NCBI GenBank assembly: GCA_014529385.2
Contig: CM043962.1
Span: 121,421,970-121,485,969, forward strand
Length of the DNA stretch: 64,000 nt
Source of the DNA: Adiantum capillus-veneris
Taxonomy: Eukaryota; Streptophyta; Polypodiopsida; Polypodiales; Pteridaceae
Direction of reading: 5' to 3'
Shown here: positions 22,111 to 34,055 of the stretch, in pieces
Layout: the number at the start of each line of letters is the position of its first letter
Numbering within the stretch: the stretch's first letter is position 1
Notes under the pieces: generated by a model
Told to the model about the DNA's origin: nothing
The model's database searches: none
Seen by the model: only the letters and a program-made list of their open reading frames with translations
Made by a program: the position numbers and the translations under genes

Positions 22111-23640
22111 GTCAGTTGCTGCAGATTCACATGTGTGGTATTTCGATAGTGGTGCTACAAAGCACATTACCTCACATCGTGAATTGTTCACCTCTCTCGA
22201 GTCTGTCCCACATGGAAATTCAGTCACTTGTGACAACAATGCCTCTTATCCGGTTCAGGGAGTTGGAAAGATTGTGCTTACTGCTGCAAATGGTAGTTCT
22301 TTTACACTTGTTGATGCACTTTATGTACCTGGGATCAAGAAGAATCTCTTGTCTGTATCCGCACTTGCTAGACTTGGACTTGTAGTCAAATTTGTGGATG
22401 ACAGATGTACAGTTCATGATCTAAGTTTTGGTGATGAAATTGTTGCATATGGCCTGTTGTGCCATGGGTTGTATAAGCTCACTTTGTATGACAAGTGTGG
22501 ACAAAATTTTGCAAATGCAGTTGCAGATTCAAGGGCTATTTCAGATAAGCTTTGGCATGCACATTTTGGTCATTTGAATTTTGCCAATTTGCTGCGTTTG
22601 CAGAAATCTGATATGGTTGCTTCTTTGCCGCCTCTTGAAGCACCTGTCAAACATGTTTGTGAAGGCTGTATTTTGGGTAAAATGCAGCGTTCTAAGTTTC
22701 CAAAGGATGTTTCAGTTAGGGCCACATGCAGGTTGCAGCTTGTGCATATGATGTTTGTGGGCCCATGCAAACTCCGTCCTTGGGAAATTACCTGTACTTC
22801 GTGACTTTCATTGATGATTACTCCAGGCATGCATGGGTATTTCCGCTTAAAGCGAAGGCAGAAGTTTTTATGTGCTTCAAACAATTTCTGGCTATGGCTG
22901 AAAATGTCTCGAAATGTACTATGGACACCCTCCGTTCCGATCGAGGGGGGGAGTATATGTCTCATGAATTTAATGCATTTTTGGCTAGTCGTGGGATAAA
23001 ACACCAATGTACAGTGCCTTGTACACCTCATCAAAATGGTGTTGCTGAGAGGAAAAACAGGTCACTGACGGAAATGGCACGATGTATGGTTAAAAGTCAA
23101 GCTTTGCCGTATTCTTTTTGGCTTCCATCATGTGTGCCACTTATGTACTTAACAGGTGTCCTACAAAAGCTTTGCAGTCTATACTCCATATGAAGCATGG
23201 CATGATAGAAAGCCTTCTATTGAGCACATGCGTGTTTTTGGATGTTTGGCATATGCTTTGGTGCCACAAACACAACGCAGAAAATTGGATGATAAGGCTG
23301 TCAAATGTATTTTTGCTGGTTATAGTGCTGAAAACAAAGGTTACATGTTATATCATCCACAAACAAAGCGTATTCTGGTTTCACGGGATGTAGTGTTTGT
23401 GGAAGATGCTGTTCAACCCTTGCTATCATGTACTAGAGATAGTATTGTAAGCTTACATGACATTTATGACACTTTGTTGCCTCTTTTCAGTGGTGGAAAT
23501 ACGAATGTAATTTCCAACGAGGCAAACGTATAGCCTATGGGGGTTTCTGAAAATGTTACAGGTCAGCCTATTACTGATGCAAATGTACATGATGTACTTG
23601 ATGTACTTGATGAGAAAAGGACTGAAAATGAGCAGGCTAG
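22111..23640 (+). pseudogene. Protease and integrase of copia family A copy 2
   Basis: Frame 21629-22804 continues into the protease active site WYFDSGATKHITSH and then the GAG-pre-integrase zinc region (HAHFGHLN, then CEGCILGKM). A 1-bp deletion near 22748 shifts the frame. The core continues in 22726-23193 with FVTFIDDYSRHAW, LRSDRGGEYMSHEF and NGVAERKNRSL, so the D,D,E triad is visible. Another frameshift near 23135 leads to 23156-23533, with RVFGCLAYALVP and IFAGYS, ending at a TAG near 23531. Confidence 0.9.
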
Positions 23641-25305
23641 AGGTATGCCAAAATGACTGGTGCACACTTTACGTGACAATAAATTGGATGCACCTTTGTC
23701 TAGTCGTACTCGTTCAGGCTCTCGCCATGCATCTTATGCATCAGATTGTTATGCTTTGGCTGTGTCTAGCTTACATGATGTCGAGGAGCCTCTGTCTTTT
23801 GATGAAGCGCAGAATTCAAAAAATTGGATGGCTGTCATGCAATCAGAATATGATGCACTTATAGAAAATGACACATGGACTTTATGTGATTTGCCTCTTG
23901 GCAAAAAGGCCATTGGTACGAAGTGGGTTTACAAGTTGAAACGCAAGCCGGATGGTGAGATCGATCGCCATAAGGCTCGACTTGCTGCAAAGGGTTATGC
24001 ACAACAGAAAGGCATAGATTCTGAGGAGACCTTTTCTCCCACTTGTCGTATGACTACTTTGCGTTTTCTATGTGCATTTGCAGCTCATTTTGGTTGGGAT
24101 GTACATCAATCATACATTGTTGCTGCTTTCTTGAATGGTCACATATTTGAGGAAGTTTATGTAACGCAGCCTCGCGGCTTTGTCATAAAAGGACAAGAGG
24201 ACAAAGTGTGTAGATGTAAGAAAGGGTTGAAGCAATCTCCTCATGCTTGGTATGAGAAAGCTGACACTCATTTGTTTAAACAAGGCTTTCATAACAGTCC
24301 AACCGAAAGCACATTGTATGTAAAGCGTGAGGGTGATGGACTTCTCATTATGGTTCTTTATGTCGATGATTTGCTGATCACTGGACCAAATGAGAGACAT
24401 ATTGCTGAATTTAAGGCTGATTTGAATGCTACTTTCAAGATGAAAGATTTGGGGTTGTTGCATCATTATTTGGGTATAGAGTTTAAGCAGTGTGATGGTG
24501 GTATTGCCTTGTGTCAAAAAAGTTACATAGAGACATTGCTATGTAAGTTTGGACTTGAGGATTGCAAACCTATTGCCACTCCCATGGAAACAGGTTTGAA
24601 GTTGAGTCTACATGATGCTGGCGATCCTGCTGATGTCACTCTTTACCAAACTGCTATTGGCTGCCTCATTTATGTATGCAACATGAGGCCAGATATTCAG
24701 TTTGCAGTCTCATAGGTCAGCAGATTTATGCATAGCCCAGGGTCTAAGCATTGGCAGGCTATCAAGAGGATTTTACGCTACCTTAGTGGCACTTTACATC
24801 TTGGCTTGTTTTATCCCAAGGGGGGATCATTGCTGCCAGACTTACATGCTTTTACGGACTCAGATTGGGCTGGTTGTTTTGACACGCGAGTGGTTTTTGT
24901 TTCATGCTTGGCAGTTCATGTATATCATGGTTGAGCAAGAAGCAACCTACTATGGCCACTTCGAGTTGTGAGGCTGAGTACCAGGCAGTCTGCACAGCTA
25001 CGATTGAGTGTGTATGGCTCAGACGCCTTATGGCTAATTTGGGTGTTGGATAGGACACTGCCAACACTATCTACACTGACAGTCAGATCCCATTGGCAGT
25101 TGCGAGGAACCGAGGTTTCCATGCTCGCACAAAGCACATTGAGGTATATTACCACTATGTCAGGGAGAGGCTCTCAGCAGGAGAGATCAGCTTGGCTTAC
25201 GTGCCAACACGGGACAACCTTGCAGATCTTTTCACAAAGGCATTGTCTTGTGAGAAGCTTGAAGCTTTCTGCAAAGCTTTGGGCTTACTCCCCTTTGTGG
25301 ACTAA
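23641..25305 (+). pseudogene. RT and RNase H of copia family A copy 2
   Basis: Frame 23660-24715 holds most of RT: WVYKLKRKPDGEIDRHKARL, RMTTLRFLCAFAAH, FEEVYVTQPRGFV, then catalytic LYVDDLLITGPN (intact YVDD). A short in-frame loss turns the usual ALYGLKQSPRAWY into GLKQSPHAWY. A TAG lies after FAVS at 24713-24715. RNase H continues in frames 24728-24934 (FTDSDWAG), 24968 onward and 25093-25305 (IEVYYHYVRERLSAGE, DNLADLFTKAL), ending in TAA at 25303-25305. Confidence 0.92.
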
Positions 25306-25370
25306 TCATGTTCTTAGGGCATGGCACTTCCGTTTACTCATGTGCCAGCTCTCGTTCACCGCATCACTCC

Positions 25371-25380
25371 AGGGGGGATT
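25371..25380 (+). promoter_or_regulatory. Polypurine tract of copia family A copy 2
   Basis: AGGGGGGATT directly before the 3' LTR; the expected plus-strand primer position. Copy 3 has a degenerate version (AGGTGGGATT on the minus strand at 37167-37176). Confidence 0.88.
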
Positions 25381-25611
25381 TGTTACCATATACATGTGGT
25401 AGTGATGTGTGTGAACACACTAGGGCCGCCGGGGCATTTTTTCCCTCTTTAGGAGGTTTTTTCCCCCGTGCATTGTTTGTATATACGCCCATCACTCTAG
25501 GGCTATCTATCTTTCCATTGCATACTAAGTAACACACTCTCTATTGTGTGCCTTGAGCTTCCTTTGTCTTCTCCAAGCTGTGTGCATTTCTCTGCAACCC
25601 TAATTCCAACA
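25381..25611 (+). repeat. 3' LTR of copia family A copy 2
   Basis: 231 bp, TGTTACC...CCAACA. It differs from the 5' LTR by five substitutions and a 4-bp insertion before TATATACG. It is followed by CCTGT at 25612-25616. Confidence 0.95.
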
Positions 25612-25738
25612 CCTGTTACGTGAATAGAGTATCAAAGTTAGCAAATTTGACAGATTCTTCTCTGGAATGTCCTTTAGTCTGAAATGCTGACAAATTGAGT
25701 CCAATTTGCTTCAAATCAATCTTTGAACATGCATAAAT

Positions 25739-25874
25739 GCATAAATGCATAAAAATATATAAAGATCAAAATTATGAAGTTCAAACAAAAATTACATTTA
25801 TGCATAAAAATATTTTTATGCATAAATGCATAAAAATATATAAAGATCAAAATTATGAAGTCCAAACAAAAATT
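25739..25874. repeat. 55-bp direct repeats around a 34-bp perfect palindrome
   Basis: Two nearly identical 55-bp units occupy 25739-25793 and 25820-25874 (one C/T difference noted). Between and overlapping them, 25795-25828 is a perfect spacerless palindrome with 17-bp arms starting CATTTATGCATAAA. It is very AT-rich, and ATGCAT is repeated throughout. It immediately precedes the first G2 22-bp palindrome at 25884. Confidence 0.93.
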
Positions 25875-25883
25875 GCAACAAAA

Positions 25884-26483
25884 GTAAATAATCGTGATTA
25901 TTTACAGATGAGTAATTTTTTCAACTTTTTGCAAACTTGGCATTATAGACTTGAAGTATACATCAATTAGATACTTTGAGTGAAATATGGGCTCATTTGA
26001 GTGCACAGGGTGAAAATGGTGCCATATTTAGGCTTTAGGTCTCTGAATCAGTAGATGTGAACGAATTTTGAGATTTTGAGCTCCAAATTTGTTCAAACTT
26101 GGCGAGTGGTCTGAGGCCATCATGTACTTTGGTCGCATGATGGCAAAGTTGCAAATTCACCCCATTTTGGCCAAAAAGTAAATAATCGCGATTATTAACT
26201 TTTTCATCAAAATGAATATTTTTTGGTACAACTTGGTTCTATGCATGGTATATACCATGTGTATGTGATATGAGGTGACTTGGATCAAAAAATGTGGCTC
26301 ATAATTCATAAATTGGCTTGCAAGGACTTCTTTGTGTTTTTTGGCAATTTTCCAAGTTATAATTGATCATTTTGGCTTACACTTAAAATTTGGCATATAA
26401 TAGGTGTGTACAAGTGATAGGTGAGGTGATGATACAATTTTATAACCAAAATATTGCAAAAGTAAATAATCGCGATTATTTAC
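25884..26483. repeat. Palindrome array in the G2 3' arm
   Basis: 22-bp palindromes at 25884-25905 (centre CGTG), 26178-26199 (one arm ends TTAAC, so one mismatch) and 26462-26483 (perfect, centre CGCG). Spacing is 294 and 284 bp, the same period as in the leader arrays. The intervening units are related to the leader units but strongly diverged. Confidence 0.92.
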
Positions 26484-27899
26484 AGCAATCAACTTTTTCT
26501 TGCAAAACTTGAAAATTTTGACCTAAACACATTCTATACACCTAAAACAAATTTGGTATAATTTGGTCTTGCCAGCATCACTTGATGCTTTGTCGACTCT
26601 GAAATCACCGATTTTTGCGACCACATGGCCTGTAGAGTTGGTTATTCACTTTTGATGCTATGGACTTGTCCGCAACATAGTCATGAAGCAACTCATCCAA
26701 TTTTGGCCCATTTTGACCTCTTATGTCGAATTTGATGCTTTGCAGCCTTTGAGCCGTTTTTTGCTTTTCGAGGGCTTGGCTTGATTGATTTTATGAAACC
26801 AATCATTTACATTGTGTATAGACCTCATAATGTAAGCTGTTTGTGGAGTCCGATTCCAATTCTGACATCTATCAAAAACCTAGTTTTTTCTACTTGGGAT
26901 CCCCTCGACCCTTGCCGAATGGTCAACTATTGATATAGAAGTGTTCTATTATGTTGGTGCATGCTACAGTTCAAATCTCATTCGATTTGGTTGAGCTGAC
27001 AGGCCGCTATGGTCGATTTTTGGTCGTAGGTCTTCGTGCACTGCTCGGATTCTAGGGTTTTTCCCAGGGGTTTAGACTAGCTATCGGCCGTACAAAATGG
27101 ATCATTGATAAGTATAGAACTTACTTCTCATGTCTCGTATGAGACGGTGCTGAAAACAGGTGATTGTGGACTCCAAAAAATACGCTCGAAGAGGGTCGAA
27201 AGGCTCTCTCTCTAAAGGCAACAAGTGGAAATGAGGTGATTTTAGCCTACTTTGGGTATCTATACCCGGACTTCCTGAACCATTTTTCCCCAAATTCCCC
27301 TATTAATCCTACTAGGCCGTGAAATCTATGTTAGACTCAAAAATTTTCCCAATTTGATTTCTGTAGCTCATTCTGCAAGAATTCTGCAAAAGTAGGTATG
27401 GCCACCTAATTTAGGCTTCCCGCTTCCATCTGCCAATTTGATTGAAATTTTTTGTGCTTGTCCACCTTGTCTTTTTTATCACCATCGTGTCTTCAATTTT
27501 TCCATCTGAGCTCCTTTGCTATTTATTATTAATTTTTGATCTGTTTATTGAAAAAATCAAAGAAACTAACAAAATGTACTAAAAAAACAAAGTGAAATCC
27601 CAATAATTAAGAAAACCCATTGAAAAACATAGCTTTATTGTTTTTTGTTGGATTTCTCCATTTTTAAGTCTCAATATTAAGAAAATTGATGAAAAATAAC
27701 CGAAAATGACTATTTTTTGATGATTTTCTGATAGTATATACACTATTTACACTCATCGGGGAGATATTCTCAGTTAAATTTCCTTGTTGATGAATTGTAA
27801 GGGCATTATTAGATAATTTTGCAAAAAATCACACGTTAACATCAAACTTTTTCCTTCCTCTTCAAACATTGCCCTTAATTGCTTAGTTCCCTTCCACCC
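26484..27899 (-). other. Non-coding 3' arm of gypsy G2
   Basis: No credible reading frame; collinear with 4345-5769 of G1. Shared blocks include GCATCACTT with CTTTGTCGACTCTGAAATC, and GATAGTATATACACTATTTACAC. No further 22-bp palindrome is present here. Confidence 0.7.
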
Positions 27900-28691
27900 C
27901 TCCTAGATGGCGTACTCTGGGACGACTGTGTGCATGGGTTGAACAATCGTGTTTATGCATAGCCTTGGTTGGATCTACCATGCTTTAAAGAAATGCAGTT
28001 CAAACCATTATGCTGTGCAAGAATTGGGTCTTGAGTAATTCACTCAAGGGTTTCTGACGTCGAGGCTTTAAGAGGCTGTTGACCAAAGAGAAAATCTTGT
28101 AGCTTGTGTGCTCTCTGCTTGATTGTATCGTCAGGAAGCTTTAGCATGTTGATTGCCTGAGCTGTTGGTATCACTTTGACTGTTGTCGAGCTTTTACTCG
28201 CCATTGATACCTTGGTTTTCTTGGTGTAGAATGGTGTGGTTGAGTGTTCTAAGGCTTAACTCTCCATTGCTTGAATGGTTTTACGGTTTGTGGAGAAGAT
28301 AAGTGCTCTTTTTTCTTCCAAATCCATTTCATGTTAGGTTCCTTGTTTGGAGGTGCTCCTCTTTGTGTTTTGGAACCATCTTTGGTTTTGTCTATGGTGT
28401 TTTGGGCACCCAGATTTGAATCGGCTTGTCCTTAAGCTGTGCTTTCGGTACCCAAATTTTCCTGACCCCTTGCATGCTACTTGTAGCATTTGCTTGTTGA
28501 TAGGATAGAGAAGATCGATTACTTTGTGGTTTGCTTTGCTGGTAACCTACTTTCCATTCCTCCTTGCTTGGTGCAATTGGAACAATGAGTTGTCCGTCTT
28601 TAGGTGATAGCTTGAGCTGATTGGTATCCCAATCTGGTATTGCGTTGTATGTTCGCATACATGGAAATCCAAAAATCATTGTCTCATTCAT
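27900..28691 (-). pseudogene. C-terminal tail of G2 pol
   Basis: Frame 28691-28392 reads TYNAIPDWDTNQLKLSPK, then PIAPSKEEWKVGYQQ and QIWVPKTP, as in the G1 tail. It is followed by degenerate sequence down to 27900. No domain is recognised; it follows the second retropepsin-like domain. Confidence 0.5.
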
Positions 28692-29040
28692 GTGTTAATC
28701 TGGTAAGCATACAAACTGATGAGGACATGAACAATCATGTAATATCACATTCAAGTTGACTACTCCCAATGTTGGTGTTTGGTTCTTGTTGCATCCTTTG
28801 ATAGTCGCTATTCCTACTGTGAATGACTGACTTGTTGCCTTCTTGTACATGGAATAACTGACTGCATTTACTCCAGCTCATGTATCAACTAATGCATTTG
28901 TGCTATGATTGTTGAGTTGTACTTTGATGCAAAGGTCCATTCCATCTAACCATTCATCATCTGCTGACATTGCATCTTTCTGCAATTCCCATTGTCGGTC
29001 ATCTATTTCCAGAGTGTTGATGGGAAGAGGTGTTTGTTGA
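28660..29040 (-). pseudogene. Second retropepsin-like domain (G2)
   Basis: Reading the minus strand leftward from about 29010 gives DDRQWELQKDAMSADDEWLDG, an acidic lead-in as in G1, then HSTNALVDT and a TGA where the G1 active-site Gly codon is GGA (28878-28886). The domain ends near 28665 with MIFGFPCM, against MILGIPWM in G1. The agreement of two diverged copies on ALVDT and the closing motif supports a real domain in the ancestor. Confidence 0.6.
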
Positions 29041-30197
29041 TTCTTGAGAGCAGCATTCCTTTTGAGTACTCGAAGCCGAGCTTCCTCCTGGGCTTCATGA
29101 ATAACTTGGTGTCATTTTATCTTCCTTTGCTTGGCTGCATGCATCCTTTCTAGCAATTCATTGGTTAGCGGCAAACTGTATTTCTTTAAACGACATCCAC
29201 TAATCCAATTAGCCATTGGTTCACCATCTAGGGTAGACAACTTAACTGCTCCACTTGGAGACACATCTTCAATCATAAATGGTCCGTTTCCCTTTTTCTT
29301 AAACTTGGGAATGTGTTGCTTAAGGGAATAGACTAGAACTAAGTCCCCTTTTTTGAAGATTTTTGTGATTATATAGGAATCAAAAAACTGTTTTTGTTTC
29401 CACTTTTGCAGTAGTTAGCCTTTGCTCATCTAGCTTTTCTAAATCTTCGAGTCTCTCTGACAATTCATGTCCAGTCCACTCAAGATCCTTAGCTACCCTT
29501 AATGTCGGCAATAGAAATTCTATTGGCAATATGGCATCAAGGCCATAAACAAGGTTAAAGGGTGTAGCATTTAAAGCTGTTTTGAATGAAACTCGATAAG
29601 CCCATAGAGCTGCATGGAGATTCATTTCCCAGTCTGTCCTTCTTGAACTAACCACTTTAGTCAATACCGAGCTAAGAATTTTATTCGTGTGCTGAACTTG
29701 TCCGTTGGCTTGTGGGTGATAGGGAGCTGATTTGTTATGGATGACCATAAATTCATTAAGCAAATACTCGATTACCTCATTAAGAATATGAGTTCCCCTA
29801 TCACTGGCAATTTCTATATATCTTGTGAATACATACTCATATAAGAATATGGCAGTGGTTCTGGCATCTTTATTTTGAGTTGCTTTAGCCTCAGTCCACT
29901 TAGTCAAATAGTCCGTAGCTACAATGATATATTGAGCTTGGGTTCTATAAGCAGGTGGTTGTATTGGCCCAACAAAGTTTATACCCCATTTTGTGAAGGC
30001 TCTAGCCCCCATCATTGGTCTTAAGGGCATGCTATCTACTCTTGTTGGCATTTTTGCCCGTTGACAAGCATCACACCTTCGAACATATTCTTTGGCATCT
30101 GCAAAAAGTGTTGGCCACCATATGCCTGCCATTAAGATTTCCCTTGCGGTGGTCTCACTAGAAAAGTGACCTCCAGATAATCCAGCATGTGCTTGTT
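29041..30197 (-). pseudogene. Integrase of gypsy G2
   Basis: Frame 30132-29380 spans WWPTLFADAKEYVRRCDACQ, WGINFVGPI (the first catalytic Asp reads Asn), ASDRGTHILNEV (second Asp present) and NGQVQHTNKIL. The catalytic Glu reads Gln (codon at 29692-29694), whereas in G1 it is Lys; both are single-base changes from GAG. Just upstream the minus strand reads HAGLSGGHFSS, so the zinc-binding His pair is intact. The C-terminal KKKGNGPFMIEDV-like segment follows at 29331-29131 in another frame. Confidence 0.88.
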
Positions 30198-31489
30198 CTA
30201 TAATTGGAATATATATTCGTCTTCATTTACACAAAGACGCAAATGTTGATCCTTACCTCTTTGATACATTTGGTTTTCAATAAGAGCAGAGTCTCTTGCT
30301 TCAGTTTCTTTTGCTCTTTGACAGCATTTACTCATATCCTCAAGAAATGTTTGGCTCGATAAGTAAGTAACAAGATAATTAGTCCACTTAGGAACAAGTG
30401 GCATTCGAAACAATGTTACATGGGGTATGGGTGTTTGTTTTTTACATTGAGGACAGTCCTTTATAAAAGAGCGAACATCACTCCTCATGGTTGGCCAAAT
30501 ACTCCAAGTCTCAAGATTCATCGCATAGTTTGGTCTTCCGCAAAGTGAAGTCCCTACTATGGTAATATATGCTTGGCTTAGGTATTGGGTTTTCTCTTCA
30601 GGATTTATGCATAAGAGCAATATTCCATCTTGGTGTCTCTTGTATAGTCTTCCAGCTAGTAATTGATACATAGCTGATTGCTCGATTAATCTGATTGTAA
30701 TAAGAAGTGGTATTTGCGAATCCATTTGAGCTATGGTCATCAATGATACCATATGTTTTGACCATCAAGGTATCATTTCCACGTAGAACAGATAGGCATC
30801 TGGTAGATGACCGTCTACCCCTTTAGATGATTCTCCTGAAACAATCCTTGACATATGATCTGGTCTTTGATGAGTAGTGCCCTTTTTTACAACCACAGTG
30901 AAATCAAATTCCAGAAGAATGATGAACCATCTCACTATTCTTCCTGTGCTGCATGGCTTGTTCACCAAGTACTATAAGGCTTGGTGGTCCACAAAGAACA
31001 CAAATTTGTTTGCTAATAGGTAATGTCTATACTCTTTTACGGCATAGATAATCCCTAATCCTTTCCTTTCCGCCATATTCAATTGTCGGCTAGCATAAGA
31101 AATAGGAAAATCAATTTTTCTGTCTCCTGGTTGAGAGCTAGTATACATCCGATAGAAAAATTGGAAGCATCTACGTATATGTGGAATATCTTATTCCAAT
31201 CTAGTGCTTTCAATATTGGAGCTGAGGTGAGAGCTTGATTAAGCTTCATGAAGGATTTTTCACATGCCTCGGTCCACTCAAAGTGTGTAATCAAGCTATA
31301 CATGGGTTTTTCAATTATAGCGTACATATAAATAAACCGTATGTAATATCCACAATGCCCCATGAAGGCTTGAACCCCCTTGACTGTTGTTGGTCTAGGA
31401 AAATCAGTAATGACATGAATTTTGTCTATATCAGTAGCTATGCCATTTTTAGACACTATATGTCCAAGAATTTTTCCTTGTCTACCCAT
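30198..31489 (-). pseudogene. RNase H and connection region of G2
   Basis: Frame 31489-31079 reads GRQGKILGHIVSKNG, FMGHCGYYIRFIYMYAII and VDASNFSIGCIL, the start of the gypsy RNase H domain. Frame 30968-30765 continues with GRIVRWFIILLEFDFTVVVKKGTTHQRPDHMSRIV, and 30752-30198 with a CPQCKKQTP segment leading to integrase. It is interrupted by stops and frameshifts but is more complete than in G1, where the core is deleted. Confidence 0.8.
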
Positions 31490-32325
31490 GAATGTCCACT
31501 TCTCAAGATGTCTCTAATGGTAACTACATTCACTTTCTTGAGGTTAACACACGCTCGTAATTTTCCATTTTTCTTGTTTAGTACCACAATTGGAGACACC
31601 CAATCTGTGTATTCAATTTCATAAATGAATTCGGCTTCCTTTAGTTTTTCAATGTGTTCTTTGATCTTTCTGAAAAATGTCTCATTGTATGTGTTTGGCC
31701 TTTGTCTACTTGGTTTTGCATCATCTCTCATGGGTATGGTATGTTGATAGATTTCTGGATCAACACCCTTGAGATTCTTGTAAGACCAAGCAAAGATATC
31801 TCGGTATTCTTTCAGTAATCTTAACAAAAGCTCTTCTTCTTCTTTTGTTAAGTCATTTGCAATGTAAGCAGGCCTAGGCTCTTCTCCTAGTTCTGCCAAA
31901 TCTATCTTGTTTGCATTTTCAGGCCCTTCGTAGGACTCGCCCTGTTTGGGTAGTTCTCTAATAGGTTGTTCAACTATGATTTTTCGATCTTGGAGAGTAT
32001 ATTTTTTGTAATGGGATGGAACACTCATTGCACCTTTACCATCCTCTTCTGTGGTTTCCATTTCAATCGTATATATCTTCTTTAGAGCTTTTTTCAACTC
32101 TTGATACTTCTTTTTCCGCTCAACTTGTGTCATGGTTGACTCCTTGTTCTGTTTTTTTGGCTTTGCTTGAGTATCCTTCCTCGTTCTTCTCGATGTTTTT
32201 GAAATTTCTGGAATTTTGTTTAAATGATATCTGTCAGTGATTTTGTCTTTGACACAATCATGTGCATCTATATGCATCAGGAACTGTGTTCTACTGGAGA
32301 CTGATGGCATAGGTCTAGTTTTCAC
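31456..32325 (-). pseudogene. RT N-terminal part of G2; catalytic core deleted
   Basis: A 289-codon open frame. A Lys/Glu-rich linker is followed by FAWSYKNLKGVDPEIYQHTI, KPSRQRPNTYNETF, KLKEAEFIYEIEYTDWVSPI and KKNGKLRACVNLKKVN, the standard start of a gypsy RT. It then jumps to the sequence past the YxDD box: about 365 bp present in G1 (9640-10003) are missing near 31503. The frame is open, but the product could not polymerise DNA. Confidence 0.88.
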
Positions 32326-32373
32326 GTTTCTAGTGTCTCCTTTTTGTATATACCATTTCCGTCTCCTCAGTTT

Positions 32374-34031
32374 CTAGTTAGGAAAGTCAAAAAACTTCTC
32401 CTCCCTCATGAGTAGCTTAGCTCTCACATGTTCTTTTTCCAACCCCGAATCATCTGAGGTAGCTGAATGTTCTTCTAACTCATCTATTGCATCGTAGTAG
32501 AGGTCTGAAAAGACTTGTTGAGCTTTAATTAAGTCCTTGGGTTCCTCAATTTCATCTTCAATGTGAAGGGTTGAAATCATTTGGATAGGAACAATGTTGT
32601 AGTTGTCCTCATAGTAGAATTGAGTAGGCATAAATGTATTCACACATACATCCATTGTTGCTAAAATATAAGTCCACTCAAATGACTCAAACAAATACTC
32701 CCGAAAGGGTTCAGGTACATATGCTTCGTCGGTGCAATCCCTTTCTAAGATACATTCTTTTCGTTTTAAGCTTCCATTTTCTAAAGCTCCGCACGTCCAT
32801 ATAGGAGTGTCTTTGTTCAACCAAGATGGAAGCTTAGTTTCAGCCGAAGAGACTAAATCGAACTCTTATATGGGGGTTTTCATGACATCTTTATAAGTGT
32901 GATCTTTTAGATTAACCCTTGTTATAGATCCCACTTGCTTCAAGTACAGAATATTATTTTTCCAATCTTGGATGAGCTGTACTTGTAGCATGAAAGGTCT
33001 TCTCAATATGATTTTGTGATTGAGTTTCTTCCCAAAGTCTACTATGGCAAAGTGTGTTGATATTCAATCCCACAAGAATCAACTATCACTTTTTCAAGCA
33101 GTCTCCACATCAGCTAATTGCAATTTTATTTGAGTTTGTCTAATGGCTGGTTGTCCCCAAGATTCCCATACTGCTTTCGTGGCTATGGCTATGCCTGCCC
33201 CACTATGCAGTATTGCCATGGTTTCTATGTCATTATATTCAATGGAAGGGTTGTGTTTCCTTCTTCCCCTTCGTATTATTCTCCAACCTTGTTCATTGGA
33301 ACAAATCGAATCTCTTTGTTGTCCATTTCGTGTTTCAATTTTCCCAAATTTTGTGCGATTAGCCCCGTTATTCCGACCTTCTCTAGAGTTTTCTGTAAAT
33401 CATTCCATAAATATGGTCGGATTTTTTAAAGTTCTCCTAAAGTAAGAGTGCATTGGATGGGTGTAGACATGATTGAACGGATGTTGTCTACTTCTAGGGT
33501 GTGTTCCGCTCTTTTTACCCGAGTGGTCTTACACACTATGGATTCATCTTTGTTATCTCCCAAGTAAAAGGGTAGTGTTTTCAAGGTCAATGGTTTTGAC
33601 ATTCCTGAAGCTTCAGATCCACAATCCCCATATAAGGATTGTACATCCATGTCCATATCAGGAGGTGGGTTTTCTAACCAAACTTCCTCTATAGGAGCTG
33701 ACTTTAGAGTTAGGCTCCCATCATTGATCTCTCTAACTTTTTTCCGTAAGTGTCCTAGCCAATCTTCTTCTACAAATGGAATCCCGTCTAAGGCATCTTC
33801 GCTGTCCGGCACTATAAGTTCTGGCTCTTTTGTTTCAAGATGGGGTTCTACCACCACTTTGGATTTTTCTTGATTGTTTCTTACCACAAGCTCTTTAGGT
33901 TTTGCCATACTTTCGAACTTGGGTTTTTGTTGTTCTAGCATCTCTTGCGTGATTCTTACCAAATTTTGATAAGCTTCAAGCTTAGCTATTTCCATGTCTG
34001 GAGAAGGATAGTTTTTCCATTTGTTTTTCAT
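32374..34031 (-). pseudogene. Gag-pol linker and first retropepsin of G2
   Basis: Frame 34031-33426 is an acidic linker (VPSD- and EEDW-type segments). At about 33225-32960 the minus strand reads ETMAIL followed by HSGAG, where the retropepsin DTG/DSG is expected: the catalytic Asp codon has become His. Then comes a KAVWESWGQPAIRQT-like segment. Frame 32820-32374 follows and is conserved with G1 11435-10998. Confidence 0.68.
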
Positions 34032-34055
34032 GTTTTGGCCTGCTTTAAGTCCTAC

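Larger units (their letters stand above)
20471..25611 (+). mobile_element. Near full-length Ty1/copia element, family A copy 2
   Basis: 5,141 bp with LTRs at 20471-20697 and 25381-25611, TG...CA termini, primer-binding site, polypurine tract and 5-bp target duplication. Internal order is gag, protease, integrase, RT, RNase H, which is Ty1/copia order. By hand alignment the LTRs differ by five substitutions and one 4-bp indel, which indicates an insertion that is not very recent. Several frameshifts and stops make it non-autonomous. Confidence 0.97.
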
